Shown here: in pieces, positions 1-9,273 of the stretch
Layout of the letters: each line of letters begins with the position of its first letter
Numbering within the stretch: the stretch's first letter is position 1
DNA from: Rs1 sp029027825
Lineage (GTDB): Bacteria; Pseudomonadota; Gammaproteobacteria; Pseudomonadales; Balneatricaceae
Assembly (NCBI GenBank): GCA_029027825.1
Contig: CP093399.1
Span: forward strand, 4,278,001-4,342,000
Direction of reading: 5' to 3'
DNA: 64,000 nt
Position numbers and translations under genes: made by a program
The notes under the pieces: model-generated
Seen by the model: only the letters and a program-made list of their open reading frames with translations
Database searches by the model: none
What the model was told of the DNA's origin: nothing

Positions 1-179
1 AGTGGCTATTGATGGTCACGGTCATATCCGCAGCCTGAGTTTTGGCAAGTAACATCGCCTGCTGAAAACCAGTGGCGGTAAATTTTTTGACTGGTAAGGT
101 CTAAAGATTATCCGCCTTCACGTCGTCTGCAGAGGTGACTGGAATCTCTACATAAGCTCTGCCAATTTAGGTAAAACCA
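1..179. other. Window-edge sequence, possible decayed gene end
   Basis: No intact gene can be supported. On the minus strand a reading frame runs from about position 145 to the window edge and contains phrases such as IPVTSADDVKADNL and FQQAMLLAKTQAADMTVTI. It is interrupted by one in-frame TAG between them, and the second phrase faintly resembles the N-terminus of GlcG/HbpS-like proteins. On the plus strand a short frame ends at the TAA at 49-51. Either could be the tail or head of a gene lying mostly outside the window. The identification is weak. Confidence 0.2.
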
Positions 180-779
180 TTAGCGTTTTTGCCAGACTAG
201 TAATTGATTATTTGCCGGCATGGGTGTGTCAGAAATTAGCTGTAGATTTTGTGACTGCGCCAAGCGTTGTAACGCTGCAAATTCGCGCACCCCACTCTCG
301 CTATCACGCTGCTTTAACCAATCGTCAAAATTAGCATTGGAGGCGCTGGTAAACTCTCCCTGGTATTTAAAAGGCCCGTAGCAACACAGCACACCGGCAC
401 TATTCAAGTGATTGTCCAGCTGTTGGAACAACGCTTGTACACAGTCCCAACTCATAATATGCAAAGAGTTAGCGGTGTAGATTAGGTCAAATCTTTGCAC
501 TGGCCACTGGCCGTTAACATCTAGATTGATCGGCGCGGGTAAATTGCTCAGTGCAGAGTCTGAGTGAGCCTCTTGCAGGTTAGTGGCTAAATCACCTAGC
601 CACATTTCTCTATCACTGCACTGCCAGTTAAGGTGGGGCACTCGCTGGCTAAAATAGATAGCGTGTTGCCCAGAGCCACTGCCAATTTCCAGAACCGAGC
701 GGCTTTTTTCCAGCCAGGGCTGGAGCTGATCAAATATTGGCTGCTGGTTTCGCTGGCAAGATTCACTGTAATTACGCAT
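180..779 (-). CDS. DUF938-type SAM-dependent methyltransferase
   Basis: 199 aa, a class I methyltransferase fold. The SAM-binding motif I is VLEIGSGSGQHAIYF at about residues 29-43, followed by an acidic post-I region (CSDRE) and the FDLIYTANSLHIMSW segment typical of DUF938 proteins. The length is normal for that family (about 200 aa). The ATG at 779 follows a GGATCAC stretch that may serve as ribosome binding site. The substrate is not known for the family, so none is assigned. It is transcribed away from uvrD's 3' end with a small MITE between them, so it is probably a single-gene unit. Confidence 0.8.
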   Translation of the reverse strand: MRNYSESCQRNQQPIFDQLQPWLEKSRSVLEIGSGSGQHAIYFSQRVPHLNWQCSDREMWLGDLATNLQEAHSDSALSNLPAPINLDVNGQWPVQRFDLIYTANSLHIMSWDCVQALFQQLDNHLNSAGVLCCYGPFKYQGEFTSASNANFDDWLKQRDSESGVREFAALQRLAQSQNLQLISDTPMPANNQLLVWQKR

Positions 780-818
780 GGTTTGTGATCCTTAATGCTT
801 GGCTGGGTCAATTTCGCG

Positions 819-890
819 TAATGAGGCCTCTGCATAACTTACCCAAAGGGTATGATAACTACGCTGCAACGTTATGCAGAGGTCTCTAAT
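819..890. mobile_element. 64-bp MITE with TAAT target duplication
   Basis: The element spans 823-886. Its 16-bp terminal inverted repeats match at 15 of 16 positions: GAGGCCTCTGCATAAC at 823-838, and the complement of 871-886 reads GAGACCTCTGCATAAC. It is flanked on both sides by the direct repeat TAAT (819-822 and 887-890), as expected for a target-site duplication. There is no coding capacity. The 4-bp AT-rich duplication and GAG-type ends are compatible with an IS5-superfamily parent, but no parent is in the window. It sits just beyond the uvrD stop codon and may contribute a hairpin to that transcript. Confidence 0.8.
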
Positions 891-904
891 ACAAGTACAT
901 TGGT

Positions 905-3115
905 TTACACGGCGGTCAACGTCGTGAAACCCAGCACTAACCATTTAATCCCTACATCATCAAAGTTCACTTGTACTCGGGTTTTCGCCCCAGTTCCCTC
1001 TGAGCTAAGTACGATCCCCTCGCCAAAGCTATCGTGGAAGACGCGTTGACCTATGTGTAGACCACTGTTTTGCTCCGCTTCTTGGGTGAACATGCTACTG
1101 TTGTTATAAGTGGTTGGTCTGGCAGTTAAAGGGCGGCTGATGGTGGCATTGAGCCGAACTTCTTCGACTAATTCAATCGGTATCTCATTAATAAATCGAG
1201 AGGGGCGATTGTAGTTTTCCTGCCCGTACATACGCCTTGACTCTGCATAAGTGATAAACAACTTTTTCATCGCGCGGGTGATGCCGACGTAACAGAGACG
1301 CCGCTCTTCCTCCATGCGTCCCGCTTCCTCAGCTGATTTGCTCCCCGGGAAGAGCCCCTCTTCCATACCGACCATGAAGACCAGCGGAAACTCCAGACCT
1401 TTGGCTGAGTGCAGCGTCATGAGCTGTACGCTATCTTGGTGTTCATCGGCTTGTGCTTCACCGGCATCCAGTGCCGCCTGATTTAAAAAGGCCGCCAGTG
1501 CGGTGCTGAATTCAGTTTCTTGTCCTTCGTCTTCCGTCAGCATCCACTGTTGATTAAACTGTTTGGCCGCATTTACTAACTCTTCCAAGTTTTCTAGACG
1601 CGACTGAGCCTTTTCGCCTTTTTCTTTAAGGTGGTGGGGAATAAGCCCCGAGAGCTGAATCGCATGATCGGTGATCTCTTCCAGTTTAGTGCCGGCTGAA
1701 CCACTGTCTAACTGATTGATCAAGTCTAAAAATCCCTGCAGCGCCTCGGCGGCTTTGGCGGGGATCTTTTTGTATTCGACGACTTCATTGGCGGCTCGCC
1801 ACATCGAAATACCTTCGACTCTGGCTTGGGTCCGTATCACTTCGATGGTTCTGGTGCCTATTCGGCGGCTCGGGACGTTGACCACGCGCTCCATGGCTGT
1901 GTCGTCCTCACGATTGGCAATTAAGCGCATGTAAGCCAGCGCATTTTTGATCTCCAATCGATCGTAGAAACGGTGCCCACCATAAATTTTATAGGGCACT
2001 CCCGCTCGAATTAGGCTCTCCTCCATGACTCGTGATTGCGCATTGGAGCGATATAAAATCGCTGATTCAGCACGCAGGTTGCCGTCGTCTTGCCACATTT
2101 GAATATGCCCAACAACAAAGCGAGCTTCGTCCTGCTCATTAAAAGCAGCGTATAGCGAAATCTTGTCGCCCTCGGCGTCCTCAGTCCACAACTCTTTACC
2201 TAAACGACCGCTGTTATTGGCGATCACCGCGTTAGCAGCGGTTAAAATAGTGCTGGTAGAGCGGTAGATTTGCTCTAATTAGACACGGCTAGCACCTGGA
2301 AAGTGCTGATTAAAGTTTTGAATGTTTTCAATTTTAGCGCCGCGCCAGCCGTAGATTGATTGATCATCATCACCGACCGCCATCAACTTGCGCTCGTGCC
2401 CGGTGAGTAATCTTAACCAGGCATATTGAATCGCGTTGGTATCTTGGAACTCGTCGACCAAAATATAGCGAAAGCGCTCTTGATAGTGAACTAGTAGACT
2501 GGGCTTTAAATCGCGCAATAACTCTAGGCAGCGTAGTAGCAACTCGCCGAAATCAATCATTCCTCCCCGATCGCAGCTCTGTTCGTAAGTTTCATAGACT
2601 TTGATCATCATTTGCTGCTGAGGATCGTTAGTACGCTCTAAGTGATGGCTGCGCAGGCCCTCGTCTTTTTGCGCGTTGATAAACCACTGAAATTGTTTGG
2701 CGGGCCACTGTTTGTCATCCAGCGCTAGCTCTTTACAAATCCGCTTAAGCAGGCGGTGCTGGTCTTCACTATCCATTATTTGGAAGTTTTCCAGCAAGTT
2801 TGCGTCTTTCCAGTGAGTGCGTAAAATACGATTGGCCAAGCCGTGGAAAGTGCCGACCCACATGCCCTGTGGGTTAACACCCAACAGCTGTTCAATGCGT
2901 CCGCGCATCTCTTTGGCCGCTTTATTGGTAAAAGTGACGGCTAAAATAGAGTAGGGGGAGATGCCTTCGGTTTTAACTAACCATGCGATTCGATGAATAA
3001 GCACGCGGGTCTTCCCCGATCCTGCACCCGCCAGCACCAACATGTTTTCCACAGGGGCGGTCACTGCCTCACGCTGTGCATCGTTTAAACCATCAATAAT
3101 TGCTGTAACGTCCAT
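905..3115 (-). pseudogene. uvrD: DNA helicase II UvrD, interrupted by an in-frame TAA
   Basis: Superfamily 1A 3'-5' helicase of nucleotide excision and mismatch repair. The reading frame of 736 codons is otherwise complete. It has Walker A AGAGSGKT at residues 29-36, DEFQDT (motif II), GDDDQSIYGWRG (motif III), TLHSAKGLEF (motif V), YVGITRAMKKL (motif VI) and the typical UvrD C-terminus ending GIKWLVLGFTTLTAV. At 2276-2278 the codon is TAA, exactly between FPGASRV and LEQIYRSTSTIL, where E. coli UvrD has the arginine of IRLEQNYRST. There is no frameshift: both halves are in one frame. A GTG at 2227 could restart the C-terminal part but would lack the Walker A half. If real, the helicase is lost or depends on readthrough; a single-base consensus error is the alternative. 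Confidence 0.88.
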
Positions 3116-3153
3116 AAATTACCTATATATAATAACAACCATTAAGAAGCTTC

Positions 3154-4134
3154 TTAAGCGGGAAGTGAAGAGGGGTTAGCGCGACGATATAACAAAATTG
3201 CTTTTTGCTCGTCAGGATCTTTAATGACCATGTCACTACTGTCGCGGCCTGCTTGCTCGATACCGTACGCCGGAATTAGTCGCGACAGCCAAAATCGCAT
3301 CGCTGCTGTCTGGGTCAATTGTGGCCAGGCCAGACGCTCGGTATCGGTGAAAGCTCTGCCGCTGTGATAGGCCTCTAGTAGCGCCTGTTCTTTTTCTGCA
3401 TCTATAGCATTGTGTGCATCTCGGCACCAATCGTTGGCTAAAATCGCTAAATCAAACAACATATAGGCAGTTGCTGAATTATATAGATCAATGATGGCAT
3501 CAATTTTAGTGTCGTTAAATAGTACATTGTCGTGAAATAAATCACCGTGAATCACGGTTAAAGGCAAATTTTCGCCGTGCTCTGCTAACAGCTGATCAAA
3601 GCGTTGTACTTCATCCTTTAGCAACTCGGCGTCTGCCGCACTTAAATGCTTTTCGATATTGATGCTTTCGCGGCGCCACCAAAATCTGCCTCGATGGGAG
3701 CTGCGCTGTAAAAAGAAATCTTTTGCGGCAATGTGAAATTCCGCTAGCTTAGTACCAATTGCTGCACAGTGCGCTACCGTTAATTCGCACTGCTCTAAAT
3801 GATGGCCACGGAAACGGTTTTGCAACATGGCTGGTTTGTTTCTGATGCGCTTTAACGCGATACCGTGTTTGTCTTTGACAGGGTAGGGTACTGGCAGGCC
3901 TCTGTCAGCGAGCCAAGTGGCTAACTCGACAAAAAAAGGCATGTCTTCCATGCTAAATTCTTCAAAGATAGTAAGCACATACTCACTTGTAATCCCTTTG
4001 TTTGTGAGGGTTACGAAGTAGTTGGTGTTTTCTATGCCGCCCTCAATACCTTTAAAAGAAAGCAGCTCCCCCAATTCGTACTCAGCCACTAATGCCGTAA
4101 AATCTGTCTGCTCTAAATGTGTATATACTGCCAC
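3154..4134 (-). CDS. thrB: Homoserine kinase, ThrB type II (choline-kinase fold)
   Basis: Phosphorylates homoserine for threonine synthesis. This is the pseudomonad/alphaproteobacterial ThrB with an aminoglycoside-phosphotransferase (APH) fold, not the GHMP-type enzyme of E. coli. The N-terminal YELGELLSFKGIEGGIENTNYF block, the catalytic loop VIHGDLFHDNVLF and the downstream IIDLYNSA metal-binding segment are all present. I prefer the GTG at 4134 because it gives the family-typical start MAVYTHL and is preceded by GGTGAT. An ATG at 4179 in the same frame would add 15 residues that do not look conserved. The length of 326 aa is close to the usual 316-321. It lies immediately upstream of uvrD in the same direction. 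Confidence 0.88.
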   Translation of the reverse strand: MAVYTHLEQTDFTALVAEYELGELLSFKGIEGGIENTNYFVTLTNKGITSEYVLTIFEEFSMEDMPFFVELATWLADRGLPVPYPVKDKHGIALKRIRNKPAMLQNRFRGHHLEQCELTVAHCAAIGTKLAEFHIAAKDFFLQRSSHRGRFWWRRESINIEKHLSAADAELLKDEVQRFDQLLAEHGENLPLTVIHGDLFHDNVLFNDTKIDAIIDLYNSATAYMLFDLAILANDWCRDAHNAIDAEKEQALLEAYHSGRAFTDTERLAWPQLTQTAAMRFWLSRLIPAYGIEQAGRDSSDMVIKDPDEQKAILLYRRANPSSLPA

Positions 4135-4179
4135 TGAATCACCGTAAAAAATGCTGTTGTCTGGTGTTGTCATGCTCAT

Positions 4180-4662
4180 GAGTCGTTACAAAATTAACAC
4201 CTTTTTAATCTGTCCCAAATAATACGGGGTTAGAGCTTGTAGTTCTACCGGCATTTTTAAATATTTCATGAATTATTAACCGATTTTCGCGGTTTATCTG
4301 TCATCAGTTTAAGCGCTCGTTTGGCGGAGATGCTGAGTCTTGAGCTTCAGTTGCACTCTCGTTGCAGAGATGCCTGGTGCAGTGCAGCAGAGTAAGGTGT
4401 AGATTGCCCTGCAGCTGTAGATGCTCTGCCAACAGGATACGCAGCAATGCGGTAGATTTTATTAAAACAGTGGCAAACTATTGCACAGCTAGAACCTTTT
4501 GTCCTGCCGGCAGCTCTCCTGCAAAAAGCCGGGCAGTGACGATATAAGCGTTAAGAAAAAGCGCCGGTGGATGATAGCTCTCTGTCTGCTTAGTATTGTT
4601 TCTCTTTGCGCTAAATAGCTGACGGGATATACTGCGGTCTTTTGAATCATTTGGAATCTACT
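4180..4662. other. Intergenic region between thrB and polA
   Basis: A divergent intergenic stretch of about 480 bp that should hold the promoters of thrB (leftward) and polA (rightward). I see no convincing gene. The small DUF2782 gene that often sits between polA and thrB in pseudomonads was looked for and is not recognisable. Around 4360-4450 there is a run rich in GCAG/CTGC words that can fold, but with no clear function. Confidence 0.5.
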
Positions 4663-7425
4663 ATGGTCACTCCGTCACTCATCCTTGTCGATGGCTCGTC
4701 TTATTTATACCGTGCTTTTTTTGCCTCTCAGCAAGCGGATCTTAGAACCAGTGAAGGGTTTCCCAGCGGTGCGGTACGCATAGTGACTTCTATGATGCGC
4801 TCTTTAGTTAAACAGTATCCAGAGAGCCGCATTGCGGTGGTGTTTGATGCTAAAGGCAAGACATTTCGCGATGATTACTACCCTGAATACAAGGCGAACC
4901 GGCCTTCAATGCCCGATGACTTGCGCTCGCAAATTGAGCCCATTCACCACATAATCCGCGCGATGGGTTTTCCGTTGATTATGATCGAAGGAGTTGAGGC
5001 AGATGATGTTATCGGTACCTATGCCGCGCAAGCTACTGTAGAGAAAACCTCGCTGTTGATCTCCACCGGTGATAAAGACATGGCACAGTTGGTTAACGAG
5101 CACGTAACGCTGATTAATACCATGAGCGATACCATCATGGATGTTGCAGGTGTCAATGAAAAATTTGGCATCCCCCCTGAGCTGATTATCGATTATCTGG
5201 CCTTGATGGGCGATAAGGTCGATAACATTCCAGGTGTGCCTGGAGTCGGTGAAAAAACCGCGTTGGCACTGCTGCAGGGCATAGGCAATATCGAAAATTT
5301 GTATCAAAACTTAGACAAAATTGCCGACTTAGGCTTCCGTGGTTCAAAAAATATGGCGAAGAAGCTCGAGGAAAATAAAGAGTTTGCCGAGCTGTCGTAT
5401 TTTTTGGCGACCATCAAACTCGACGTTGAAATGGAGTTATCCATAGCTGAATTACAAAACCAGCCTGTGGATAAAGAGTCGTTATTGGCGCTGTTTACTA
5501 CTTATGAGTTTAAAAGTTGGATAAACGAGCTGGAAAGCGGTGTGACAAATACCGTAAACGCTAAAGCAGTTGTGGTTAGCGATGGGCTTGAAGAGGATTT
5601 TCCACCCGCTCCCGAGACACTTAACTATCAAATCATCTATACCCAGGCTGAATTTAAGCTCTGGTTAGCCAAGCTTAAAAGCTCACCGTTGTTTGCCTTC
5701 GATACTGAAACAGATCGTCTAGATTATATGGAGGCAGAACTGATAGGCTTATCCTTTGCGATTACTCCAGGAGAGGCGGCTTACGTACCTGTTGCCCATG
5801 ATTATATGGGCGCGCCAGAGCAGCTGGACAGAGCGTGGGTGTTAGCGCAATTAAAGCCTTTATTAGAGGATCCTGCACTTAAAAAAGTCGGTCAACACAT
5901 GAAGTTTGATATGAATGTGCTGGCAAGATATGACATCAAATTGCAGGGGGTTGAGTTTGATACTATGCTCGAATCCTACATCTTAAACTCTGTAGCCACG
6001 CGCCACGACATGGATAGCTTGGCTCAAAAGTATCTGGGCGTTAAAACGACTAAGTTTGAAGAGTTGGCCGGTAAAGGTAAAAAACAGCTGACCTTTAACC
6101 AAATTGATATCGAATTGGCAGGGCCTTATGCCGCTGAAGACGCGGACATTACGCTGCGCATACATCAGGCAATTGGCGCGAAATTAGCCGCGATAGATCC
6201 TTTAAATACAGTGTTCCACGACATAGAAAAACCGTTGATCCCAGTGTTGGCTAAGATCGAACAGAATGGCGTGCTGGTGGATCCTAACATGTTGGGACGG
6301 CAAAGCTTGGCTTTCAAGCAGAGGCTAGCTGAATTGGAAATTGCGGCACATGCAGCGGCCGGACAAGTTTTTAATTTGAGCTCACCTAAGCAATTACAGG
6401 AAATTTTGTTTGAAAAATTAGGCCTTCCAGTGAAGAAGAAAACGCCAAAAGGAGTGCCTTCAACCGCAGAGGAAGTGCTAGTTAACTTGGCTGAAACTTA
6501 TGAGTTACCGAAGCTGTTGTTAGAGTATCGCAGCTTGGCGAAGCTGAAGTCGACTTACACAGACAAGCTACCGTTAATGATTAACGCGCGCACTAAGCGC
6601 ATCCATACCTCTTATCATCAGGCCATTACCGCCACGGGTCGACTATCATCTTCTGATCCAAACTTGCAAAACATCCCGATTCGATCAGAGCAAGGGCGTA
6701 AAATTAGGCAGGCGTTTATCACTCCCAAAGGTTACAAGATGGTGGCTGCGGATTACTCGCAAATTGAGCTGCGAATTATGGCGCACTTATCGGCAGATCC
6801 AGGCCTGCTCAATGCCTTTAATCAGGGCGATGATGTACATAAAGTAACTGCATCAGAAGTGTTTAAGGTGGCTATCGATCAAGTCACAGTGGATCAGAGG
6901 CGCAGTGCCAAAGCGATCAACTTTGGCTTGATTTACGGCATGTCTGCATTCGGCTTGGCTAAGCAGCTAGGTATCGGACGAGTAGAGGCGAAAGAATACA
7001 TCGATCATTATTTTGCCACCTACCCGGGGGTGCAAAACTACATGGAAGAAATTCGTGAAAAAGCCCGGGAGCAAGGTTATGTAGAAACGGTATTTGGACG
7101 CCGCTTATACTTGCCAGCGATCAAAGCGTCGAATGCGATCATGCGCCAAGCTGCAGAACGCACCGCTATTAATGCACCTATGCAGGGAACCGCTGCTGAT
7201 ATCATCAAAAAAGCGATGCTCAAGGTAGACGCCCTATTAGCGACCGATGAGTTTGAGGCGAAGATGGTGATGCAAGTTCACGATGAGCTAGTGTTTGAAG
7301 TGGCCGAGGCGCAAGTTGAGCCATTCACTGTAAAAATTATTGAAATTATGGAGCAGGCAGCGAATTTAGATGTGCCGTTAATTGTTGAAGCTGGTGTAGG
7401 TGATAATTGGGATGAGGCACATTAA
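4663..7425 (+). CDS. polA: DNA polymerase I
   Basis: Three-domain DNA polymerase I of 920 aa. The 5' nuclease domain starts LILVDGSSYLYRAFFA and contains the Asp clusters EGVEADDVIGT and DYLALMGDKVDNIPG. The 3'-5' exonuclease domain is intact and active-looking (FAFDTETD at about 344-351, with both acidic residues). The polymerase domain has motif A DYSQIELRIMAHL near 697, the O-helix KAINFGLIYGMS and motif C QVHDELVFEV near 873. An upstream TTG at 4642 is in frame, but the ATG at 4663 gives the canonical MVTPSLILVDGSS start. The gene acts in Okazaki-fragment processing and repair synthesis. It converges on engB across about 210 bp. Confidence 0.96.
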   Translation: MVTPSLILVDGSSYLYRAFFASQQADLRTSEGFPSGAVRIVTSMMRSLVKQYPESRIAVVFDAKGKTFRDDYYPEYKANRPSMPDDLRSQIEPIHHIIRAMGFPLIMIEGVEADDVIGTYAAQATVEKTSLLISTGDKDMAQLVNEHVTLINTMSDTIMDVAGVNEKFGIPPELIIDYLALMGDKVDNIPGVPGVGEKTALALLQGIGNIENLYQNLDKIADLGFRGSKNMAKKLEENKEFAELSYFLATIKLDVEMELSIAELQNQPVDKESLLALFTTYEFKSWINELESGVTNTVNAKAVVVSDGLEEDFPPAPETLNYQIIYTQAEFKLWLAKLKSSPLFAFDTETDRLDYMEAELIGLSFAITPGEAAYVPVAHDYMGAPEQLDRAWVLAQLKPLLEDPALKKVGQHMKFDMNVLARYDIKLQGVEFDTMLESYILNSVATRHDMDSLAQKYLGVKTTKFEELAGKGKKQLTFNQIDIELAGPYAAEDADITLRIHQAIGAKLAAIDPLNTVFHDIEKPLIPVLAKIEQNGVLVDPNMLGRQSLAFKQRLAELEIAAHAAAGQVFNLSSPKQLQEILFEKLGLPVKKKTPKGVPSTAEEVLVNLAETYELPKLLLEYRSLAKLKSTYTDKLPLMINARTKRIHTSYHQAITATGRLSSSDPNLQNIPIRSEQGRKIRQAFITPKGYKMVAADYSQIELRIMAHLSADPGLLNAFNQGDDVHKVTASEVFKVAIDQVTVDQRRSAKAINFGLIYGMSAFGLAKQLGIGRVEAKEYIDHYFATYPGVQNYMEEIREKAREQGYVETVFGRRLYLPAIKASNAIMRQAAERTAINAPMQGTAADIIKKAMLKVDALLATDEFEAKMVMQVHDELVFEVAEAQVEPFTVKIIEIMEQAANLDVPLIVEAGVGDNWDEAH

Positions 7426-7474
7426 TTAGCTTTTACACAATTGGTTTTAAATGCTGGTTATCTTTTTTATAAAA

Positions 7475-7632
7475 AAGTTTAAAAAAAACTGAACTTAAAA
7501 AAAATAATCTGGTCAGAATAGTGACAGTTAAGGTAATCCCCTTGCTTTTAACTGTAATACGTTAATAGCCTCAGTACAGATTTATTGTTACGAGTTATCC
7601 ACAAATCACTGTACTGGGGCACGTTTTTCTAC
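7475..7632. ncRNA. Possible small RNA locus between polA and engB
   Basis: In enterobacteria this position holds spf (Spot 42), and in Pseudomonas a small RNA (ErsA) is encoded between polA and the engB homologue. Here the interval contains a perfect 8-bp inverted repeat, CAGTACAG at 7571-7578 and CTGTACTG at 7608-7615, followed by GGGGCACGTTTTTCT, which could end a plus-strand transcript. A possible -35 is TTGCTT at 7542-7547, but no good -10 sits at standard spacing. The call rests on synteny and the inverted repeat only. The strand is probably plus. Confidence 0.3.
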
Positions 7633-7635
7633 TGC

Positions 7636-8277
7636 CTACCCTTCTGTTTCAGAATCTTCTGCCACTGTTAGCCAAGAATCTAATTGGCTTTTTAACAAAT
7701 CGATACCGGCAAACTTAAGTGCTGAAAAAGTCTGTACTGTCACCTTGTCGCCTAAAATAGCAGTTAAATCTCTTCTCAATCCAAGTAGTGTGGATTGCGC
7801 TGGGCCGCGTTTTAGCTTATCAGATTTGGTTAATAAAACGTGTAGCGGCACTTGTGTGGATTCACACCAGTCAATCATCATGTGATCGAACTCTTTCATC
7901 GGATGGCGAATATCCATCACCAATACCACCCCACGCAATGAAGCACGTTGCTGTAAATATTGGTCTAAGTGCTTTTGCCAGTGCTCTTTCATGGCAATAG
8001 GTACTTTGGCATAGCCGTAACCGGGAAGGTCTACTAGTCTTGTAATATCTAGGTTTAAGGCAAAGAAATTGATTAATTGCGTTCTTCCTGGGGTTTTAGA
8101 AGTGCGCGCTAGCTTCTTGTTGTTGGTTAAGGCGTTGATAGCGCTTGATTTTCCAGCGTTTGAGCGGCCGGCAAAAGCAACTTCAGCACCTATGTCTTCC
8201 GGACATTGACTGAGTTTGCTCGCACTAAGTTGAAACTTTGCAGAATTGTAAAAAATTCTATTATCTTGATTTGACAT
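7636..8277 (-). CDS. engB: Ribosome biogenesis GTPase EngB (YihA/YsxC)
   Basis: 213-aa TrmE-Era-EngA-YihA-Septin family GTPase needed for large-subunit ribosome assembly. G1 is GRSNAGKS at residues 37-44, G2 is TPGRTQLINFF, G3 is DLPGYGYAKVP and G4 is TKSDKL. Its length is typical. The ATG at 8277 is preceded by AAAGAAA. It converges with polA, as in many gammaproteobacteria, and is divergent from the cytochrome c4 gene, so the 190-bp AT-rich interval 8278-8469 should carry both promoters. Confidence 0.95.
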   Translation of the reverse strand: MSNQDNRIFYNSAKFQLSASKLSQCPEDIGAEVAFAGRSNAGKSSAINALTNNKKLARTSKTPGRTQLINFFALNLDITRLVDLPGYGYAKVPIAMKEHWQKHLDQYLQQRASLRGVVLVMDIRHPMKEFDHMMIDWCESTQVPLHVLLTKSDKLKRGPAQSTLLGLRRDLTAILGDKVTVQTFSALKFAGIDLLKSQLDSWLTVAEDSETEG

Positions 8278-8469
8278 TAAATTTCTTTCCCAAAATGTAC
8301 CTAAACGACATTATTCGTTCCAGCTTGCAGAAATATTGTTGTATACTGCAGAAAATAATCTTGTTCGAAGTATTTTTTTGCACAAGTAATAATAATTGGT
8401 CCCAATTGTACTATTTTGTATAGTGAAGGACACACAAATCGTGTATTTAGATGAGAGTATCAGTTAATT

Positions 8470-9072
8470 ATGAATAAAATTCTAATTGGCTTGATGTTGA
8501 GCCTTACAGCATCAACTTATGTTTATTCGGCGGGTGACGCTGCTGCTGGCAAAGAAAAATCAATGGCTTGCGGCGCCTGTCATGGTGCCGACGGTAATAG
8601 TCAGATAGGAAGTTTTCCTAAACTGGCGGGTCAAAACGTTAAATATCTCATTAAGCAAATGGAAGAGATTAAATCAGGTACACGCGTCGTACCGGAAATG
8701 GCTGGGCAGTTAGACAGTAAAAATGAGCAAGATATGGAAGATATTGCCGCTTTTTACTCCAGTAAAAAAATATTAGGTGGAAAAACCGCTAAAGATCAGC
8801 TCGCGTTAGGTCAGCAAATTTATCGTTCGGGTGTAGCAAGTAAACAAGTAGCTGCGTGTACCGCTTGTCATGGAGCTAAAGGTCAAGGTTTAGCGACCGC
8901 GGCTTTCCCCGCTATCGGTGGACAACATGCCGACTACACTGAAAAACAGCTGAAAAGCTTTAGAGTGATGGATCGTAGCAATGACCCTAATCAAATGATG
9001 CGTGATATCGCAGCGCGTTTGAGTGATGTAGAAATTAAAGCTGTTGCTAGCTATATCCAAGGTCTGTACTAA
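8470..9072 (+). CDS. Cytochrome c4, dihaem
   Basis: 200-aa periplasmic electron carrier with a signal peptide (about residues 1-21, cleavage near VYS-AGDA). Two class I cytochrome c domains each have a CXXCH haem site: CGACH at 34-38 and CTACH at 130-134. Each is followed by a likely axial Met (VVPEMAGQL and NQMMRDIA). The length and domain duplication fit cytochrome c4, which feeds cbb3-type oxidases. The order engB / cytochrome c4 / dsbA is the arrangement seen in pseudomonads. A GAGAG stretch precedes the ATG, and a strong terminator follows at 9103-9130. Confidence 0.93.
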   Translation: MNKILIGLMLSLTASTYVYSAGDAAAGKEKSMACGACHGADGNSQIGSFPKLAGQNVKYLIKQMEEIKSGTRVVPEMAGQLDSKNEQDMEDIAAFYSSKKILGGKTAKDQLALGQQIYRSGVASKQVAACTACHGAKGQGLATAAFPAIGGQHADYTEKQLKSFRVMDRSNDPNQMMRDIAARLSDVEIKAVASYIQGLY

Positions 9073-9102
9073 CCATCCAATTTATTTGGAATTAATTGAA
9101 TG

Positions 9103-9130
9103 AAAGGTGGCTATGTGCCGCCTTTTTTTT
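9103..9130 (+). terminator. Rho-independent terminator after cytochrome c4
   Basis: The stem AAGGTGGC (9104-9111) pairs with GCCGCCTT (9117-9124) with one G-U wobble and a 5-nt loop, and runs directly into eight T residues. This is the textbook shape and it lies 30 bp past the cytochrome stop codon. Confidence 0.88.
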
Positions 9131-9273
9131 GCACCAATTTCGGCTAAAGCTGCCTTTTTCACGACGAAATGGCAGTGCTACAGTAAAATTCAAAGTGATT
9201 AGCTTACAGAGCTGCGAACTTTTAAATTTTTTGTAGGTCATATTTTGGTGAGTAAAAATTATAAGGAATACAT

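Noticed and set aside
4362..4547. Small protein between thrB and polA
   Set aside because: Cys/Arg-rich composition, no ribosome binding site, and no match to DUF2782, the protein expected there.
5983..6165. Reverse-strand frames inside polA and other housekeeping genes
   Set aside because: They are shadows of strongly supported genes with intact motifs.
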